In this document: one piece after another, positions 1 to 8,223 of the stretch | Position numbering within the stretch: the first letter of the stretch is position 1 | How the letters are laid out: every line of letters begins with the position of its first letter | DNA from: Chloroflexota bacterium | Lineage (GTDB): Bacteria; Chloroflexota; Dehalococcoidia; Lucifugimonadales; UBA3495 | DNA: 51,905 nt | NCBI GenBank assembly: GCA_028874075.1 | Contig: JAPPLU010000010.1 | Location: forward strand, 1-51,905 | Direction: 5' to 3' | Translations under genes and position numbers: made by a program | Notes under the pieces: generated by a model | Seen by the model: only the letters and a program-made list of their open reading frames with translations | What the model was told of the DNA's origin: nothing | The model's database searches: none

Positions 1-52
1 TCCTGACTACCATGCTCCTCCAGTTCGCTAATCCATCCATGCAATAGCCCTG
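1..52. repeat. Left copy of 52-bp terminal inverted repeat
   Basis: The first 52 bases are the exact reverse complement of bases 51854-51905; identity stops at base 53. No gene starts in it. Because the window holds chromosomal housekeeping genes, the likeliest reading is that the assembly ended in two oppositely oriented copies of a dispersed repeat, not that this is a linear replicon. Confidence 0.9.
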
Positions 53-125
53 CCTGGAAGGTGCTGCAAGTCTGAAATTTTGCGGAAGAAAGTGACGCCA
101 GCCAGGTGGTTTCCCTGTGCCGGAA

Positions 126-158
126 TTTCCTGGATACCTGCGAAAGCCGGTATGACGA
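126..158. repeat. Degenerate REP-like palindrome
   Basis: This is an imperfect hairpin of the form TTCCTGGATACC..GAAAGCCGGTATGACG. It is clearly related to the better preserved copy at 18501-18533, with weaker traces near 11220 and 947-960. It lies in the 160-bp non-coding stretch between the terminal repeat and the Uma2 gene. Likely a dispersed non-coding repeat. Confidence 0.55.
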
Positions 159-213
159 CATTCCAAGCTACCCGATTGGGAATCTTGTAACGCAATGTCA
201 ATGGAATAACACG

Positions 214-879
214 CTAAATGGGCTGTTCCCAGATGCGCTGCATTTCCAGGACGAAGCCGGGGAGTTCCGGCTCGCCGGACAGGGTTTCCGGGGCTTCCAG
301 GACTTCCACATCAACGCCGGGGCGGTAGATATAGACGCGATGGCGGGGGTCCAAGGGGTCTATCAGCCAGCCCAGACGGGCACCGTTTGCCAGGTACTCT
401 TCCATTTTGGCCTGTATATCGCGTAGCCGGTCGGATTCGGAACGCAGTTCGACTACGAAGTCGGGGCAGATGGGGGAAAACCTGAGACGTTCAGTTTCAG
501 GTATTTCCGCCAGGCGGCTCTTTAGAACCCAGGACGCATCAGGGGAGCGGAGGGCCCCGTTGGGCAGGTTGAAGCCGGCATTTGACTCAAAGGCCAGTCC
601 TGAATCGTCCGTCTCGGCCCAAATTTGCAGGCGTGCAGAAATTCTGATGTTCCTGTTTGACGTATTGTTGAAAGTAGGGGCCATGAGTTCCAGTTCTCCC
701 CGGGAGTTGATTTCGATGCGCAGTTCGTCGTTCAGACCGCACAGTTCCAAGAACTGTTCTTCGGTGAACTTCACGGCCGGGGGCAACCGGAGCACGATGG
801 GGCCGAATGGTTCCGGCGTAGCCGGATCCGTTTCAACGGGCGGAGTGTCCTGGCGGAGTTTTGCGCGGGGAGTGGCCAT
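214..879 (-). CDS. Uma2 family (DUF820) PD-(D/E)XK endonuclease-like protein
   Basis: A 221-residue protein with the Uma2/DUF820 layout: an N-terminal helical part (FTEEQFLELC), a central RSPDASWV motif carrying the first acidic catalytic residue, PDFVVELRSESD carrying the E-x-R/K half of the nuclease signature, and a C-terminal block KMEEYLANGARLGWLIDP. The family is widespread in Chloroflexota and Cyanobacteria, often in many copies, and its biological role is not established; a nuclease fold is known, activity here is inferred. It has an extended proline-rich N-terminus of about 30 residues. It stands alone, pointing toward the contig end, with no close partner gene. Confidence 0.85.
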   Translation of the reverse strand: MATPRAKLRQDTPPVETDPATPEPFGPIVLRLPPAVKFTEEQFLELCGLNDELRIEINSRGELELMAPTFNNTSNRNIRISARLQIWAETDDSGLAFESNAGFNLPNGALRSPDASWVLKSRLAEIPETERLRFSPICPDFVVELRSESDRLRDIQAKMEEYLANGARLGWLIDPLDPRHRVYIYRPGVDVEVLEAPETLSGEPELPGFVLEMQRIWEQPI

Positions 880-970
880 TGCGGTGGCACCTAAGACAGG
901 TTCGGATTAAGGGTTCCCTGAAATGGTAACACAAACGGATTCTGGCTCGGGTCCGGAATGACGGTCTAAG

Positions 971-1795
971 CTAGCCCGGCTGGGCGTATTGCTGCTGGGC
1001 GAGGGTCTGGTAGGTTACGGGGGTTACCTGGACCAGGCCGGCGTCCACCGGCAGGACCACGCCGTTGACCCAGCGGGCCTCGTCGCTGGCCAGGTACAGT
1101 GCCGCGTAGCCAATGTCCCAGGAGTCGCCCTCGGTGCGCAGGGGGGCGGCGCTGCGGCGGATCTCGCGGAGGTCGTCGTCCATCCGGGGGGCCACCATGG
1201 GGGAGTAGACCAGGCCGGGGGCGATGCAGTTGACGCGGATGCCATCGGGGCCGTGGTCGGCGGCCATGGACATGGTGAGGCCTTGGACGGCGGCCTTGGA
1301 GGTGGTGTAGGGAGTGCTGCTGTGGGCCCGCAGCCCGGCGATGGACGAAATATTGATGATGGAGCCGCCGCCGCTTTCGATCATCTTCGGGATGGCGTAC
1401 TTGCTGCACAGGACGATGCTCTTGACGTTGACGGCCATGACAAAGTCCCAGTCCTCTTCGTTGATCTCCAGGACCGTACCTCGGCGGGAGATGCCCACGT
1501 TATTGTCCAGCACGTCAAGGCGGCCCCAGCGGTCAACGGCGGCGTCCACCATGCGGCGGCAATCGTCGGCGTTTATGACGTTGGCCTCGAAGACTTCGGC
1601 CTCGCCGCCCTCTTCGCGAATAATGGCCAGGGTCTCCTCGGCCCGGGCCTGAACATTATCCACCAGCAGGACTTTAGCGCCCTCGCGGGCGAACAGGACA
1701 GCGGCGGCCTTGCCGTTGCCCACGCCGGGGCCGCTGGAACCGGCGCCGGTTACGATTGCTACCTTGCCTTCAAGTCTGCCGCTGCGTTCGGACAT
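971..1795 (-). CDS. SDR family NAD(P)-dependent oxidoreductase
   Basis: A 274-residue short-chain dehydrogenase/reductase. A Rossmann nucleotide-binding loop starts at T16-G17 but is slightly longer than the usual TGxxxGxG (TGAGSSGPGVG). NNVG is at 98-101, the catalytic Ser at about 150, and Y163-T-T-S-K167 is the catalytic Tyr/Lys pair. The start is supported by AGGAG eight bases upstream of ATG. Substrate is not predictable; the NNVG in place of the common NNAG places it among the less typical classical SDRs. It is probably cytosolic and monocistronic. The C-terminal 25 residues extend beyond the usual core. Confidence 0.88.
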   Translation of the reverse strand: MSERSGRLEGKVAIVTGAGSSGPGVGNGKAAAVLFAREGAKVLLVDNVQARAEETLAIIREEGGEAEVFEANVINADDCRRMVDAAVDRWGRLDVLDNNVGISRRGTVLEINEEDWDFVMAVNVKSIVLCSKYAIPKMIESGGGSIINISSIAGLRAHSSTPYTTSKAAVQGLTMSMAADHGPDGIRVNCIAPGLVYSPMVAPRMDDDLREIRRSAAPLRTEGDSWDIGYAALYLASDEARWVNGVVLPVDAGLVQVTPVTYQTLAQQQYAQPG

Positions 1796-1843
1796 GGGGA
1801 AAACTCCTGATTCAGTATTGGAAACCGGGACTTATTCATTCCC

Positions 1844-2158
1844 TTAATCGCCGATAACCCGCATTTTCCTCCTGTCCGCCCGCCAGCACAAGAGCCACAC
1901 CACTGCAGGAGGCACCGGCAAAATCACTATGGCAAGGCTTGGAGCGTTGACAAATATGGCCGCCAAGCTCAGCAAGAACGCCATGATCCCTACAGATATG
2001 CCTACGAAGAAGCCCCCGCGAACCGACAAACTTCGCAATTTCCACCCGCACGCCAGCCCCGTCAGCAGTGGCAGGGTTGCCGAGAAAGCGAATAGTATGA
2101 GCAGGAGCATGGCGACATTCAGAAGCCATGACGAGTTGTGTGTGCCAACGACTTCCAT
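1844..2158 (-). CDS. Small three-helix membrane protein, unknown function
   Basis: From the ATG at 2158, which has a GGAGG eight bases upstream, the product is 104 residues with three hydrophobic stretches (roughly residues 8-30, 45-66 and 68-88) and a basic C-terminus. An in-frame ATG 51 bases further upstream lacks a ribosome binding site. No family was recognised. It follows the orphan HigA gene on the same strand. Likely an inner-membrane protein of unknown role. Confidence 0.6.
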   Translation of the reverse strand: MEVVGTHNSSWLLNVAMLLLILFAFSATLPLLTGLACGWKLRSLSVRGGFFVGISVGIMAFLLSLAAIFVNAPSLAIVILPVPPAVVWLLCWRADRRKMRVIGD

Positions 2159-2221
2159 CTTCCAACCCTCCGTTGCTTTTCTTTGGAGATGGCTGACGCC
2201 GCATTTCAAGTGGGCAAGGAT

Positions 2222-2518
2222 TCAGGAATTACCCGCCGCTGCGAATTGTTCAACTTCCAGGGATTCCAACTGATTTCGCGGCCGCCACAGGTCGTATGCC
2301 GACTGCATACCCAGCCACGTCTCGGGCGAAGAGCCGAAGGCAAGGGAGAGCCGGATAGCCATGTCGGCGGTTACCCCGGTCTTGCCGTTCACCAGGTCCG
2401 AAAGTTTCTGACGGCTTATGCCCAGGCCCCTGGCTGCCCGGGTTATGGTCAGCCCCAGGGGTTCCAGGCACTCACATCTGACAATCTTACCGGGGTGGCA
2501 GGGATCGTGCATAGGCAT
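2222..2518 (-). CDS. HigA-type XRE antitoxin, orphan
   Basis: A 98-residue helix-turn-helix protein of the HigA/VapI addiction-module family: the N-terminal HPGKIVR motif, then LTITRAARGLGISRQ and LSDLVNGKTGVTADMAIRL, and the C-terminal PETWLGMQSAYDLW that closes this family. HigA normally represses and neutralises a HigB mRNA interferase encoded just upstream. Here only 30 bases separate the start from the FKBP gene and no HigB reading frame is present, so it is an orphan antitoxin or a stand-alone regulator. No clear Shine-Dalgarno is seen. Compare the complete higBA pair at 32782-33866. Confidence 0.85.
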   Translation of the reverse strand: MPMHDPCHPGKIVRCECLEPLGLTITRAARGLGISRQKLSDLVNGKTGVTADMAIRLSLAFGSSPETWLGMQSAYDLWRPRNQLESLEVEQFAAAGNS

Positions 2519-2548
2519 GGAGAACTTATGACACTGATGGTCCGTGTC

Positions 2549-2977
2549 CTAACTTATTCCCACCAGTTCAATCTCAAAGGTCAGGTCTTTGCCGGCCAGG
2601 GGGTGGTTGGCGTCCATGGTGATCTTGTCGTCGGACAGGGCTGCTACCGTCATCGTTACGGGACGGCCGCCGGCGCCGGTGGCCTGGAGCTGCATGCCCA
2701 CCTCAAGGGGGATGGTGGTGGGGATTTCGGAGCGGTCTATCTCGAACACGCCGTCGGGCCGGTGGACGCCGTAGGCCTGGTCGGCGGCAACAACAAGGGT
2801 GCGGGTCTCCCCCAACTCCATGCCGACTACGCCTCGCTCAAAGCCGGGGATCATCTGCCCCTGGCCGATGGTGAACTGCAGGGGGTCGCCGCCTACAGAG
2901 GAATCGAACACCGTACCGTCGTCCAGAGTGCCGGTGTAGTGGACACTCACCGTATTGCCTTCCATTGCTTCTGCCAT
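2549..2977 (-). CDS. FKBP-type peptidyl-prolyl cis-trans isomerase, SlyD-like
   Basis: A 142-residue FKBP. The catalytic half-domains VSVHYTGTLDDGTVFDSS and the C-terminal ANHPLAGKDLTFEIELVGI flank an insert-in-flap region, the SlyD-type architecture that adds chaperone activity. The histidine-rich metal-binding tail of E. coli SlyD is absent. Start ATG has GGAGG six bases upstream. It probably assists cytosolic protein folding by isomerising X-Pro bonds. It lies divergently from ispG across a 187-bp intergenic region that must hold both promoters. Confidence 0.9.
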   Translation of the reverse strand: MAEAMEGNTVSVHYTGTLDDGTVFDSSVGGDPLQFTIGQGQMIPGFERGVVGMELGETRTLVVAADQAYGVHRPDGVFEIDRSEIPTTIPLEVGMQLQATGAGGRPVTMTVAALSDDKITMDANHPLAGKDLTFEIELVGIS

Positions 2978-3164
2978 TAATCGCCTCCTGGGCCAGTTGC
3001 CCTACCTTAACATTGATGGTGGGGTTAGTCCAATTGGGCGGTTGTGTCGCTACAATCTATGCCCCGTTCTGGCGCGGGTTTTGCGTTTCGTGTAACATTG
3101 GTTGGTAGTACCACGTTCCTGTTTCCACACACTAGTTACCCGGCCACCAGCGGGAGTATGACCC

Positions 3165-4304
3165 ATGAAAAAGCGACGCGTTACCAAGCCGGTTTATGTG
3201 GGCGACGTCAAGGTCGGCGGCGATGCCGACATTACCGTCCAGTCTATGACCAAGACTGATACACGGGACGTCAAGGCCACCGTCCGCCAGATTCAAGAAC
3301 TGGAAGAGGCGGGCTGCGACATCATCCGGTCGGCGGTGCCCGACATGGAAGCGGCCCAGGCCATGGCGGAGATTAAGAAGCAGATCAACATCCCGCTCAT
3401 TGCCGACATTCACTTCCACTACCAACTGGCCATTGAATGCGCCAAGGGCGGCGTGGACTGCCTGCGCCTGAACCCGGGCAACCTGCGCAACGAGGACCAG
3501 GTGAAGGAAGTGGTGAAGGTTGCCAAGGAGAGGGATATTCCCATCCGCATCGGCGTTAATTTCGGCAGCCTGCCCCCGGTGGGCGGCATCGGGCGCACGC
3601 GGGGATTCTCCCGCCACATGGACCTGGTCAACAAGCTGCCCAAGGCCGGGGAGGCCAGGGAGGGGGAGTACAGCATCGTGGACCACATGGTGGCCACCGC
3701 CCTGTGGGAGATCAGCCTGCTGGAGCAGCAGGACTTTGACCAGATCAAGATTTCCCTGAAGGCATTTGACGTTCCCACCACCGTGGAAGCGTACCGCCAG
3801 TTGGCCGAGATGGTCCCCTATCCCTTCCACCTGGGCATTACCGAGGCGGGCACGGCCCAGTCGGGTTCCATCCGGACCGCCGTGGGGCTGGGGTACCTAC
3901 TGTACGAGGGCATCGGCGATACTATCCGCGTGTCTCTTAGCGACGACTCGGTGGAAGAGGTGGTCGTCGGGTACGAAATTCTGAAGTCGTTGAACCTGCG
4001 CAGCAAGGGCGCAACCCTGGTGGCCTGCCCCAGCTGCGGGCGGGCGGACGTGGACGTGCGCAAGCTGGCCAACGACGTGGACGCGCTGCTGAAGAAGTCG
4101 GACCGGAACGTGAAGGTGGCGGTGATGGGCTGCGAGGTCAACGGCCCGGGCGAGGCCAAGGACGCCGACGTGGGCATAGCGGCGGGAGCCGGCCGGGCGG
4201 TCATATTCCGCAAGGGCCAGAAGGTAAGGGTGGTTTCGGAAGAGGAAATGCTGACGGCGCTGATGGAAGAGGTGGAGAGTACGCCGGTGGAGGCGGGGGA
4301 TTAA
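3165..4304 (+). CDS. ispG: 4-hydroxy-3-methylbut-2-enyl-diphosphate synthase IspG (GcpE)
   Basis: A 379-residue IspG, the penultimate enzyme of the MEP pathway; it reductively opens the cyclodiphosphate MEcPP to HMBPP using a 4Fe-4S cluster. The N-terminal TIM-barrel opens with VGGDADITVQSMT. The cluster ligands are all present: C288 and C291 in ACPSCGR, C323 in GCEVNGPGEA, and E330 as the fourth ligand. Length matches the short bacterial form without the plant/Chlamydia insert. GGGAG lies nine bases upstream of the ATG. The next genes (toxin-antitoxin pair, proS) follow on the same strand with short gaps, so they may be co-transcribed. Confidence 0.97.
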   Translation: MKKRRVTKPVYVGDVKVGGDADITVQSMTKTDTRDVKATVRQIQELEEAGCDIIRSAVPDMEAAQAMAEIKKQINIPLIADIHFHYQLAIECAKGGVDCLRLNPGNLRNEDQVKEVVKVAKERDIPIRIGVNFGSLPPVGGIGRTRGFSRHMDLVNKLPKAGEAREGEYSIVDHMVATALWEISLLEQQDFDQIKISLKAFDVPTTVEAYRQLAEMVPYPFHLGITEAGTAQSGSIRTAVGLGYLLYEGIGDTIRVSLSDDSVEEVVVGYEILKSLNLRSKGATLVACPSCGRADVDVRKLANDVDALLKKSDRNVKVAVMGCEVNGPGEAKDADVGIAAGAGRAVIFRKGQKVRVVSEEEMLTALMEEVESTPVEAGD

Positions 4305-4318
4305 CCGGAGGTGAATCC

Positions 4319-4642
4319 ATGGCCAGCATAACGGTGCGCAACCTGGACGAGGACCTGAAGGAACGGCTGAGAGAACAGGCCGCCAAGCATGGCTGCTCCA
4401 TGGAGGAGGAGGTGCGGCGGATTCTGGCGGCGGCGCTGCCGCCGAAGGTAAAGATTAATCCAGCGAAGGGGCAGCAGACGCCAAAGACTGGATTGGACCT
4501 GGCTACGGGAATACACAATATGTTCCGTTCTTCTGGCTTAACTGAGGAAGACATTGAGGTTTTCATCAATAATGTCGAGGAACTCCGGCATCCCGAGCGC
4601 TCCAGCCGGCGACAAGCTGACGATTCTGAATCTAGCCAGTGA
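4319..4642 (+). CDS. FitA-like ribbon-helix-helix antitoxin
   Basis: A 107-residue protein beginning MASITVRNLDEDLKERLREQ, the ribbon-helix-helix DNA-binding motif of FitA/plasmid-stability antitoxins, followed by GCSMEEEVRRIL. The C-terminal half (residues 55-107) would bind and block the toxin. GGAGG lies seven bases upstream of the ATG. Its TGA stop overlaps the toxin GTG start by four bases (GTGA, 4639-4642), a translational coupling typical of such pairs. The very C-terminus is hydrophilic and may be an extension of the usual 80-residue family length. RHH antitoxins usually autorepress their promoter, here possibly within the 14-bp gap after ispG. Confidence 0.85.
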   Translation: MASITVRNLDEDLKERLREQAAKHGCSMEEEVRRILAAALPPKVKINPAKGQQTPKTGLDLATGIHNMFRSSGLTEEDIEVFINNVEELRHPERSSRRQADDSESSQ

Positions 4643-5076
4643 TAGTCCTCGATACGAACGTCATATCTGAATTGATGCTGGAACTTCCAGTTGCACCCGT
4701 CGCAAGTTGGTGGAGTACCCAGCCCGTTGCAGATTTGTACATCACCACTGTTGTGGAAGGAGAACTGAGATACGGGGCTGCCAGGCTGCCAGTAGGGCGG
4801 AGACGTGGCCTGCTGTTCCAATCCATTGACCTGGTGTTGACCAACTTCCTGCCTGACCGAATCCTGCCCTTCGATCGGGCTGCTGCCAGCGAATATGCGA
4901 CAATAATGGCTCACCGCAGGTCAATTGGCCGGCCCATGGAAGGGCATGAGCTGGACTGCATGATTGCCGCCATCGCCCGCTCCAATGGCGCCGCCGTTGC
5001 CACCCGCAACGTGCGGGACTTCACCGACTGCGGCGTCGAAATAATCAACCCCTGGGAAGCTGCTGCCACGCAATAA
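4639..5076 (+). CDS. PIN-domain toxin, FitB/VapC-like ribonuclease
   Basis: A 145-residue PIN domain starting at GTG (MIVLDTNVISE). The acidic metal-binding set of the family is visible: D5, E40/E42 in VVEGELRYGA, D106 in GHELDCMIAAIA and the ATRNVRDF motif with D127. PIN toxins cleave RNA, usually tRNA or rRNA, until bound by the cognate antitoxin encoded just upstream. The usual EADAQIAAIA motif reads HELDCMIAAIA, with E104 kept. The pair sits between ispG and proS, an unusual place for a toxin-antitoxin cassette and consistent with insertion between housekeeping genes. Confidence 0.88.
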   Translation: MIVLDTNVISELMLELPVAPVASWWSTQPVADLYITTVVEGELRYGAARLPVGRRRGLLFQSIDLVLTNFLPDRILPFDRAAASEYATIMAHRRSIGRPMEGHELDCMIAAIARSNGAAVATRNVRDFTDCGVEIINPWEAAATQ

Positions 5077-5091
5077 GAGGGACACGACCAT

Positions 5092-6792
5092 ATGCGATTG
5101 ACCCAACTGGTGACCAAGACTTTGCGGGAGGACCCGCCGGAGGCGGAAACGGCCAGCCACCGCCTCATGCTGCGGGCCGGCCTGATCTACCAGGTGGCGG
5201 CCGGGGTATATGCCTACCTGCCCCTGGCCTGGCGCTCCCTGCGCAAGATTGAGAACATCATCCGGGAGGAGATGGACAACGCTGGCGGCCAGGAATTGAT
5301 GATGCCGGCCCTGCAGCCCCGCGAGTTGTGGGAGCAGACGGGCAGGGCCGACGCCATGGGCGAGGTGCTTTTCTCTATGGAGGACCGGCGGGGCCGTCCC
5401 ATGGTGCTGGCCCCAACCCACGAGGAGGTGGTCACCAGCATCGTCAGGGCCAATGTCCAGAGCTACCGGGACCTGCCGGTGATTCTCTACCAGATTCAGA
5501 CCAAGTTCAGGGACGAACCCCGGCCCCGGGCCGGGCTGGTGCGGGTGCGCGAGTTCGACATGAAGGACGCCTACAGTTTCAACGCCGACGACGACAGCCT
5601 GGACGACAGCTACCAGGCCATGGCCCAGGCCTACCGCAATATCTACCGCCGCTGCAGCCTGCCGGTGCTGATGGCCGAGGCGGACAGTGGGGCCATCGGC
5701 GGGAAGGACTCCCACGAGTTTTTGCTGGCCACGCCCACCGGGGAGGACACGGTCATCACCTGTCCGGCGTGCGGCTACACCGCCAATGCCGAAAAGGCGG
5801 AAGGGCTGTATCCCGAACAGGTGATGGGACCGGAACTGCCGCTGGAGGAAGTCGACACGCCCGGTCTCAAGACCATCGCCGGGCTGGCGGAATTCCTGGA
5901 CGTGCCCACCAGCCAGACGCTGAAGGCCGTCTTCTACGCCGCCGATGAAGAGGTGGTGTTTGTTACCGTGCGGGGCGACCTGGAGGTCAACGAGGTCAAG
6001 CTGAAGAACAATCTGCACTGCAACGACCTGCGCTTTGCCACCGACGAGGAGGTGAGGGATGCGGGACTGGTGGCAGGGTCGGCTTCGCCCATTGGAATCA
6101 CCAATATGCGGCGGGTGGCGGACAACTCGATAACCCAGGGCAGCAACTTCGTGGTGGGTGCCAACAAGCCCGATACCCACTTCATCAATGCCAACTACCC
6201 CCGGGACTTCGACGTGGATATTCTCACTGACATTGCCCTTACCCAGCCGGGCCACCTGTGTCCCCAGTGCCCAACACCCCTGGAGGCCACCCGGGGCGTG
6301 GAGGTTGGCCACATCTTCAAGCTGGGCACGTCCTACAGCGAGGCCCTGGGCGCGATGTACCTGGACCAGGAGGGACAGCAGCACCCCATTACCATGGGCT
6401 GCTACGGCATCGGAGTGGGGCGGCTGCTGGCCGCGGCCATCGAGCAGAACCATGACGACAAGGGCATTGTCTTTCCTGCGCCCATAGCGCCATACCAGGC
6501 GCACCTGGTGGGCCTGAACATGACCGACGAGACGGTGGCCGCCGCGGCCGACAAGCTGTACCGGGAGTTGTGGGACAACGGCATCGAGACCATCTTCGAC
6601 GACCGGCCCGACCAGGCGGCGGGAGTGAAGCTGAACGACGCCGACCTGATGGGCCTGCCGGTACGCCTGGTGGTCAGCCCGCGCAACCTGCGCAACAATG
6701 CCGTGGAGATGAAGGGCCGGACCGACGACGAGGCGACCATGGTGCCTTTGGAAGAGGCAGCGGCGGCGGTACGGCAAGCCCTCCAAGGGTGA
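5092..6792 (+). CDS. proS: Prolyl-tRNA synthetase, bacterial type
   Basis: A 566-residue class II aminoacyl-tRNA synthetase. The N-terminal MRLTQLVTKTLREDP and the catalytic motifs are clear: APTHEEVVT, the motif 2 region RDEPRPRAGLVRVREFDMKD, and motif 3 GCYGIGVGRLL near residue 440. An editing (INS) domain lies between motifs 2 and 3 at about 225-400, and the anticodon-binding domain occupies the C-terminal 100 residues. It charges tRNA-Pro and edits Ala-tRNA-Pro. Start ATG is preceded by a weak AGAGGGA. It is intact, in contrast to the decayed gene immediately downstream. Confidence 0.97.
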   Translation: MRLTQLVTKTLREDPPEAETASHRLMLRAGLIYQVAAGVYAYLPLAWRSLRKIENIIREEMDNAGGQELMMPALQPRELWEQTGRADAMGEVLFSMEDRRGRPMVLAPTHEEVVTSIVRANVQSYRDLPVILYQIQTKFRDEPRPRAGLVRVREFDMKDAYSFNADDDSLDDSYQAMAQAYRNIYRRCSLPVLMAEADSGAIGGKDSHEFLLATPTGEDTVITCPACGYTANAEKAEGLYPEQVMGPELPLEEVDTPGLKTIAGLAEFLDVPTSQTLKAVFYAADEEVVFVTVRGDLEVNEVKLKNNLHCNDLRFATDEEVRDAGLVAGSASPIGITNMRRVADNSITQGSNFVVGANKPDTHFINANYPRDFDVDILTDIALTQPGHLCPQCPTPLEATRGVEVGHIFKLGTSYSEALGAMYLDQEGQQHPITMGCYGIGVGRLLAAAIEQNHDDKGIVFPAPIAPYQAHLVGLNMTDETVAAAADKLYRELWDNGIETIFDDRPDQAAGVKLNDADLMGLPVRLVVSPRNLRNNAVEMKGRTDDEATMVPLEEAAAAVRQALQG

Positions 6793-6794
6793 GA

Positions 6795-7337
6795 GTGGGC
6801 GGCAACTCCCCGGGCTTGCGGCCCCTTACCATAGCTGAACAGCACTACGCATGGATATACGGGCTTCTGCCAGCCAGTTTGATTTACGGGCTGCTAGTAG
6901 TAATCACCTACTTCATTACCCGCCCCGACGTAGGCCTTTTCTCTTATTAACTGAGGCCCACCGATGCCACCCTGCCCATCTATGGCGGCAACGTGCCGGT
7001 TGATGTTCACTGGTTTCTTGCACGGACCTTCTACCTGTTTGCCTACTTTACCTGAGGCCGCTCTACCGGCCACCTAGTTGTGGGCGCCCACGTCATTGGC
7101 CGAAGGACCGGCCGCCGGATGAACGGCCGGCAGAAGCTGGTTCGGGGCCTAGTCCAGGTCTTTGGCGGCTCCATGTATGTCGTCCTGGACGGGATTTCTC
7201 TCATCCTTATCCTACTGGACCGGGAAGAAGGGCGGTCAGTTTACGACTGGCTGTCGGGCACGGTGGTGGTGATGGGCGACCTGCCGCCGGAAGAGGAAAC
7301 GGTCCCCGTCCCGCAGCTGGGTTGCGGAAGTGGTTGA
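6795..7337 (+). pseudogene. RDD-family membrane protein pseudogene (two in-frame stops)
   Basis: One reading frame from a GTG at 6795 to the stop at 7335-7337 reads as a membrane protein broken by TAA at 6948-6950 and TGA at 7053-7055. Before the first stop lies a hydrophobic helix (LLPASLIYGLLVVITYFI). Between the stops there is a second helix region (TFYLFAYFT). After the second stop the C-terminal signature of the RDD transport family follows: GRSTGHLVVGAHVI, then SLILILLDREEG and WLSGTVVV. The frame never shifts, so this is decay by substitution; the TGA falls where the family usually has a tryptophan or similar residue. RDD proteins are small membrane proteins of mostly unknown substrate. 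Functional readthrough is unlikely because TAA is also present. Confidence 0.7.
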
Positions 7338-7374
7338 CGCGCTGAGGGGGCGTCCGGCTGAGGAAAGACAATAA

Positions 7375-7884
7375 TCAGGAATTCTGGTGGCCCCGACTCT
7401 CCAGTACGGTACTGAGGTAAATCAAGTTGGCCCGCAACTCCGGGGCGATGTTGCCCTGGCGAGACGAGGACAAGAGCAGCAGCAGGCGCAACTGGGCTGC
7501 CAGGTCGGCGGCCAGCTTCTGCTTGGCTTCCCGCTCCGTGTCCCCCGACACCGGCACCCTGAGACCCTGAAGGGGAAGGCGGGTGCGCGACTCCCCGGCC
7601 CAGTACTGGTCCAGGGTGTCAATGATGAGGATGGGAATGTCCCTGGTTATGACGAAGGGAGAGTCGGGCGGGGAGTCTTCCGGACGCAGGGCGTCCACCT
7701 TCACCTGGGTAACGTCGCTGTGATTGATGTGGAAGGTGGAAGCGTTGGGCTGGCTGGCCCCGATAATGCGCCAGTCCCAGTCTGCGGGAGTGCCCTGGTC
7801 TATTTCGGACTCAATCTGCACGGGTATGGAGTCGTGCTCCGCCAGGAGGCGGTCGTCTTCGGGTTGAGACTGGGGACCGGTCAT
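7375..7884 (-). CDS. Hypothetical protein, possibly HicB-like C-terminal region
   Basis: From the ATG at 7884, with GGGAGGT five bases upstream, the product is 169 residues. A polar N-terminal half is followed by FVITRDIPILIIDTLDQYW and a stretch GLRVPVSGDTEREAKQKLA that resembles the beta-alpha part of HicB-like RNase-H-fold proteins, then a helical LAAQLRLLLLL. I do not recognise the family with confidence. No partner toxin is adjacent; the flanking genes are two pseudogenes. The upstream in-frame start nine codons earlier lacks a ribosome binding site. Confidence 0.6.
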   Translation of the reverse strand: MTGPQSQPEDDRLLAEHDSIPVQIESEIDQGTPADWDWRIIGASQPNASTFHINHSDVTQVKVDALRPEDSPPDSPFVITRDIPILIIDTLDQYWAGESRTRLPLQGLRVPVSGDTEREAKQKLAADLAAQLRLLLLLSSSRQGNIAPELRANLIYLSTVLESRGHQNS

Positions 7885-7933
7885 GGGCACCTCCCTGGTA
7901 CGGATTTTCACCGATGTTCTTTAGTCTTCGTTG

Positions 7934-8215
7934 CTACGAGTTTAGATTGGCCTTGATGAGCTTCTTATCCCTGGCGTCTACAGCCAAGGCAAGGATTTCT
8001 GACGCCAACGCGCCCAGCAAAGTACTGCTTCCGACAGGTCCAAGGCTTGTATATACAGTCCGACTCTGGCCTTACAGATCAATCCTCACTTGCCCAACAG
8101 GCAGTCCAAGCCTGGTTCTGTCGGCCAACCTGAATGCTTCAGAATATTCCGGCTCAATGCCCGGGTCTTACGGGATTGACGCCGGTAGCTTCGAGTAAAA
8201 CGCGCCAGTGTCCAC
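7934..8215 (-). pseudogene. Clan AA (retropepsin-like) aspartic protease remnant
   Basis: Read in a single frame on the minus strand from 8215, this stretch starts with VDTGAFYSKLPASIP, the active-site DTGA motif of bacterial single-domain aspartyl proteases. It continues with FRLADRTRLGLPVGQVRIDL and then STLLGALASEILALAVD, which matches the C-terminal end of the same family. In-frame TAA codons interrupt it at 8168-8170 and 8072-8074, and the N-terminal part before the DTGA is missing or overwritten by the neighbouring gene. The frame terminates with TAG at 7934-7936. Decay without frameshift suggests recent loss. Function of the intact family is unknown. Confidence 0.7.
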
Positions 8216-8223
8216 CGACCCGC

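Noticed and set aside
1..52. Terminal inverted repeat as evidence of a linear phage or plasmid
   Set aside because: The window contains ribosomal, Sec, tRNA-synthetase and biosynthetic genes, and no replication or structural phage genes; a contig end in a repeat is more likely.
4921..6786. 621-codon open frame on the minus strand opposite proS
   Set aside because: It mirrors the codon structure of an unmistakable prolyl-tRNA synthetase; long antisense frames are expected in G+C-rich genes, and the translation has no family features.
7053..7055. TGA in the RDD frame as selenocysteine or tryptophan recoding
   Set aside because: A TAA lies in the same frame upstream at 6948, TGA is used as a normal stop elsewhere, and the residue is not a family redox site. 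Pseudogene is simpler.
7914..8198. 94-codon plus-strand frame between two minus-strand genes
   Set aside because: It is antisense to the DTGA protease remnant, which explains the sequence far better.
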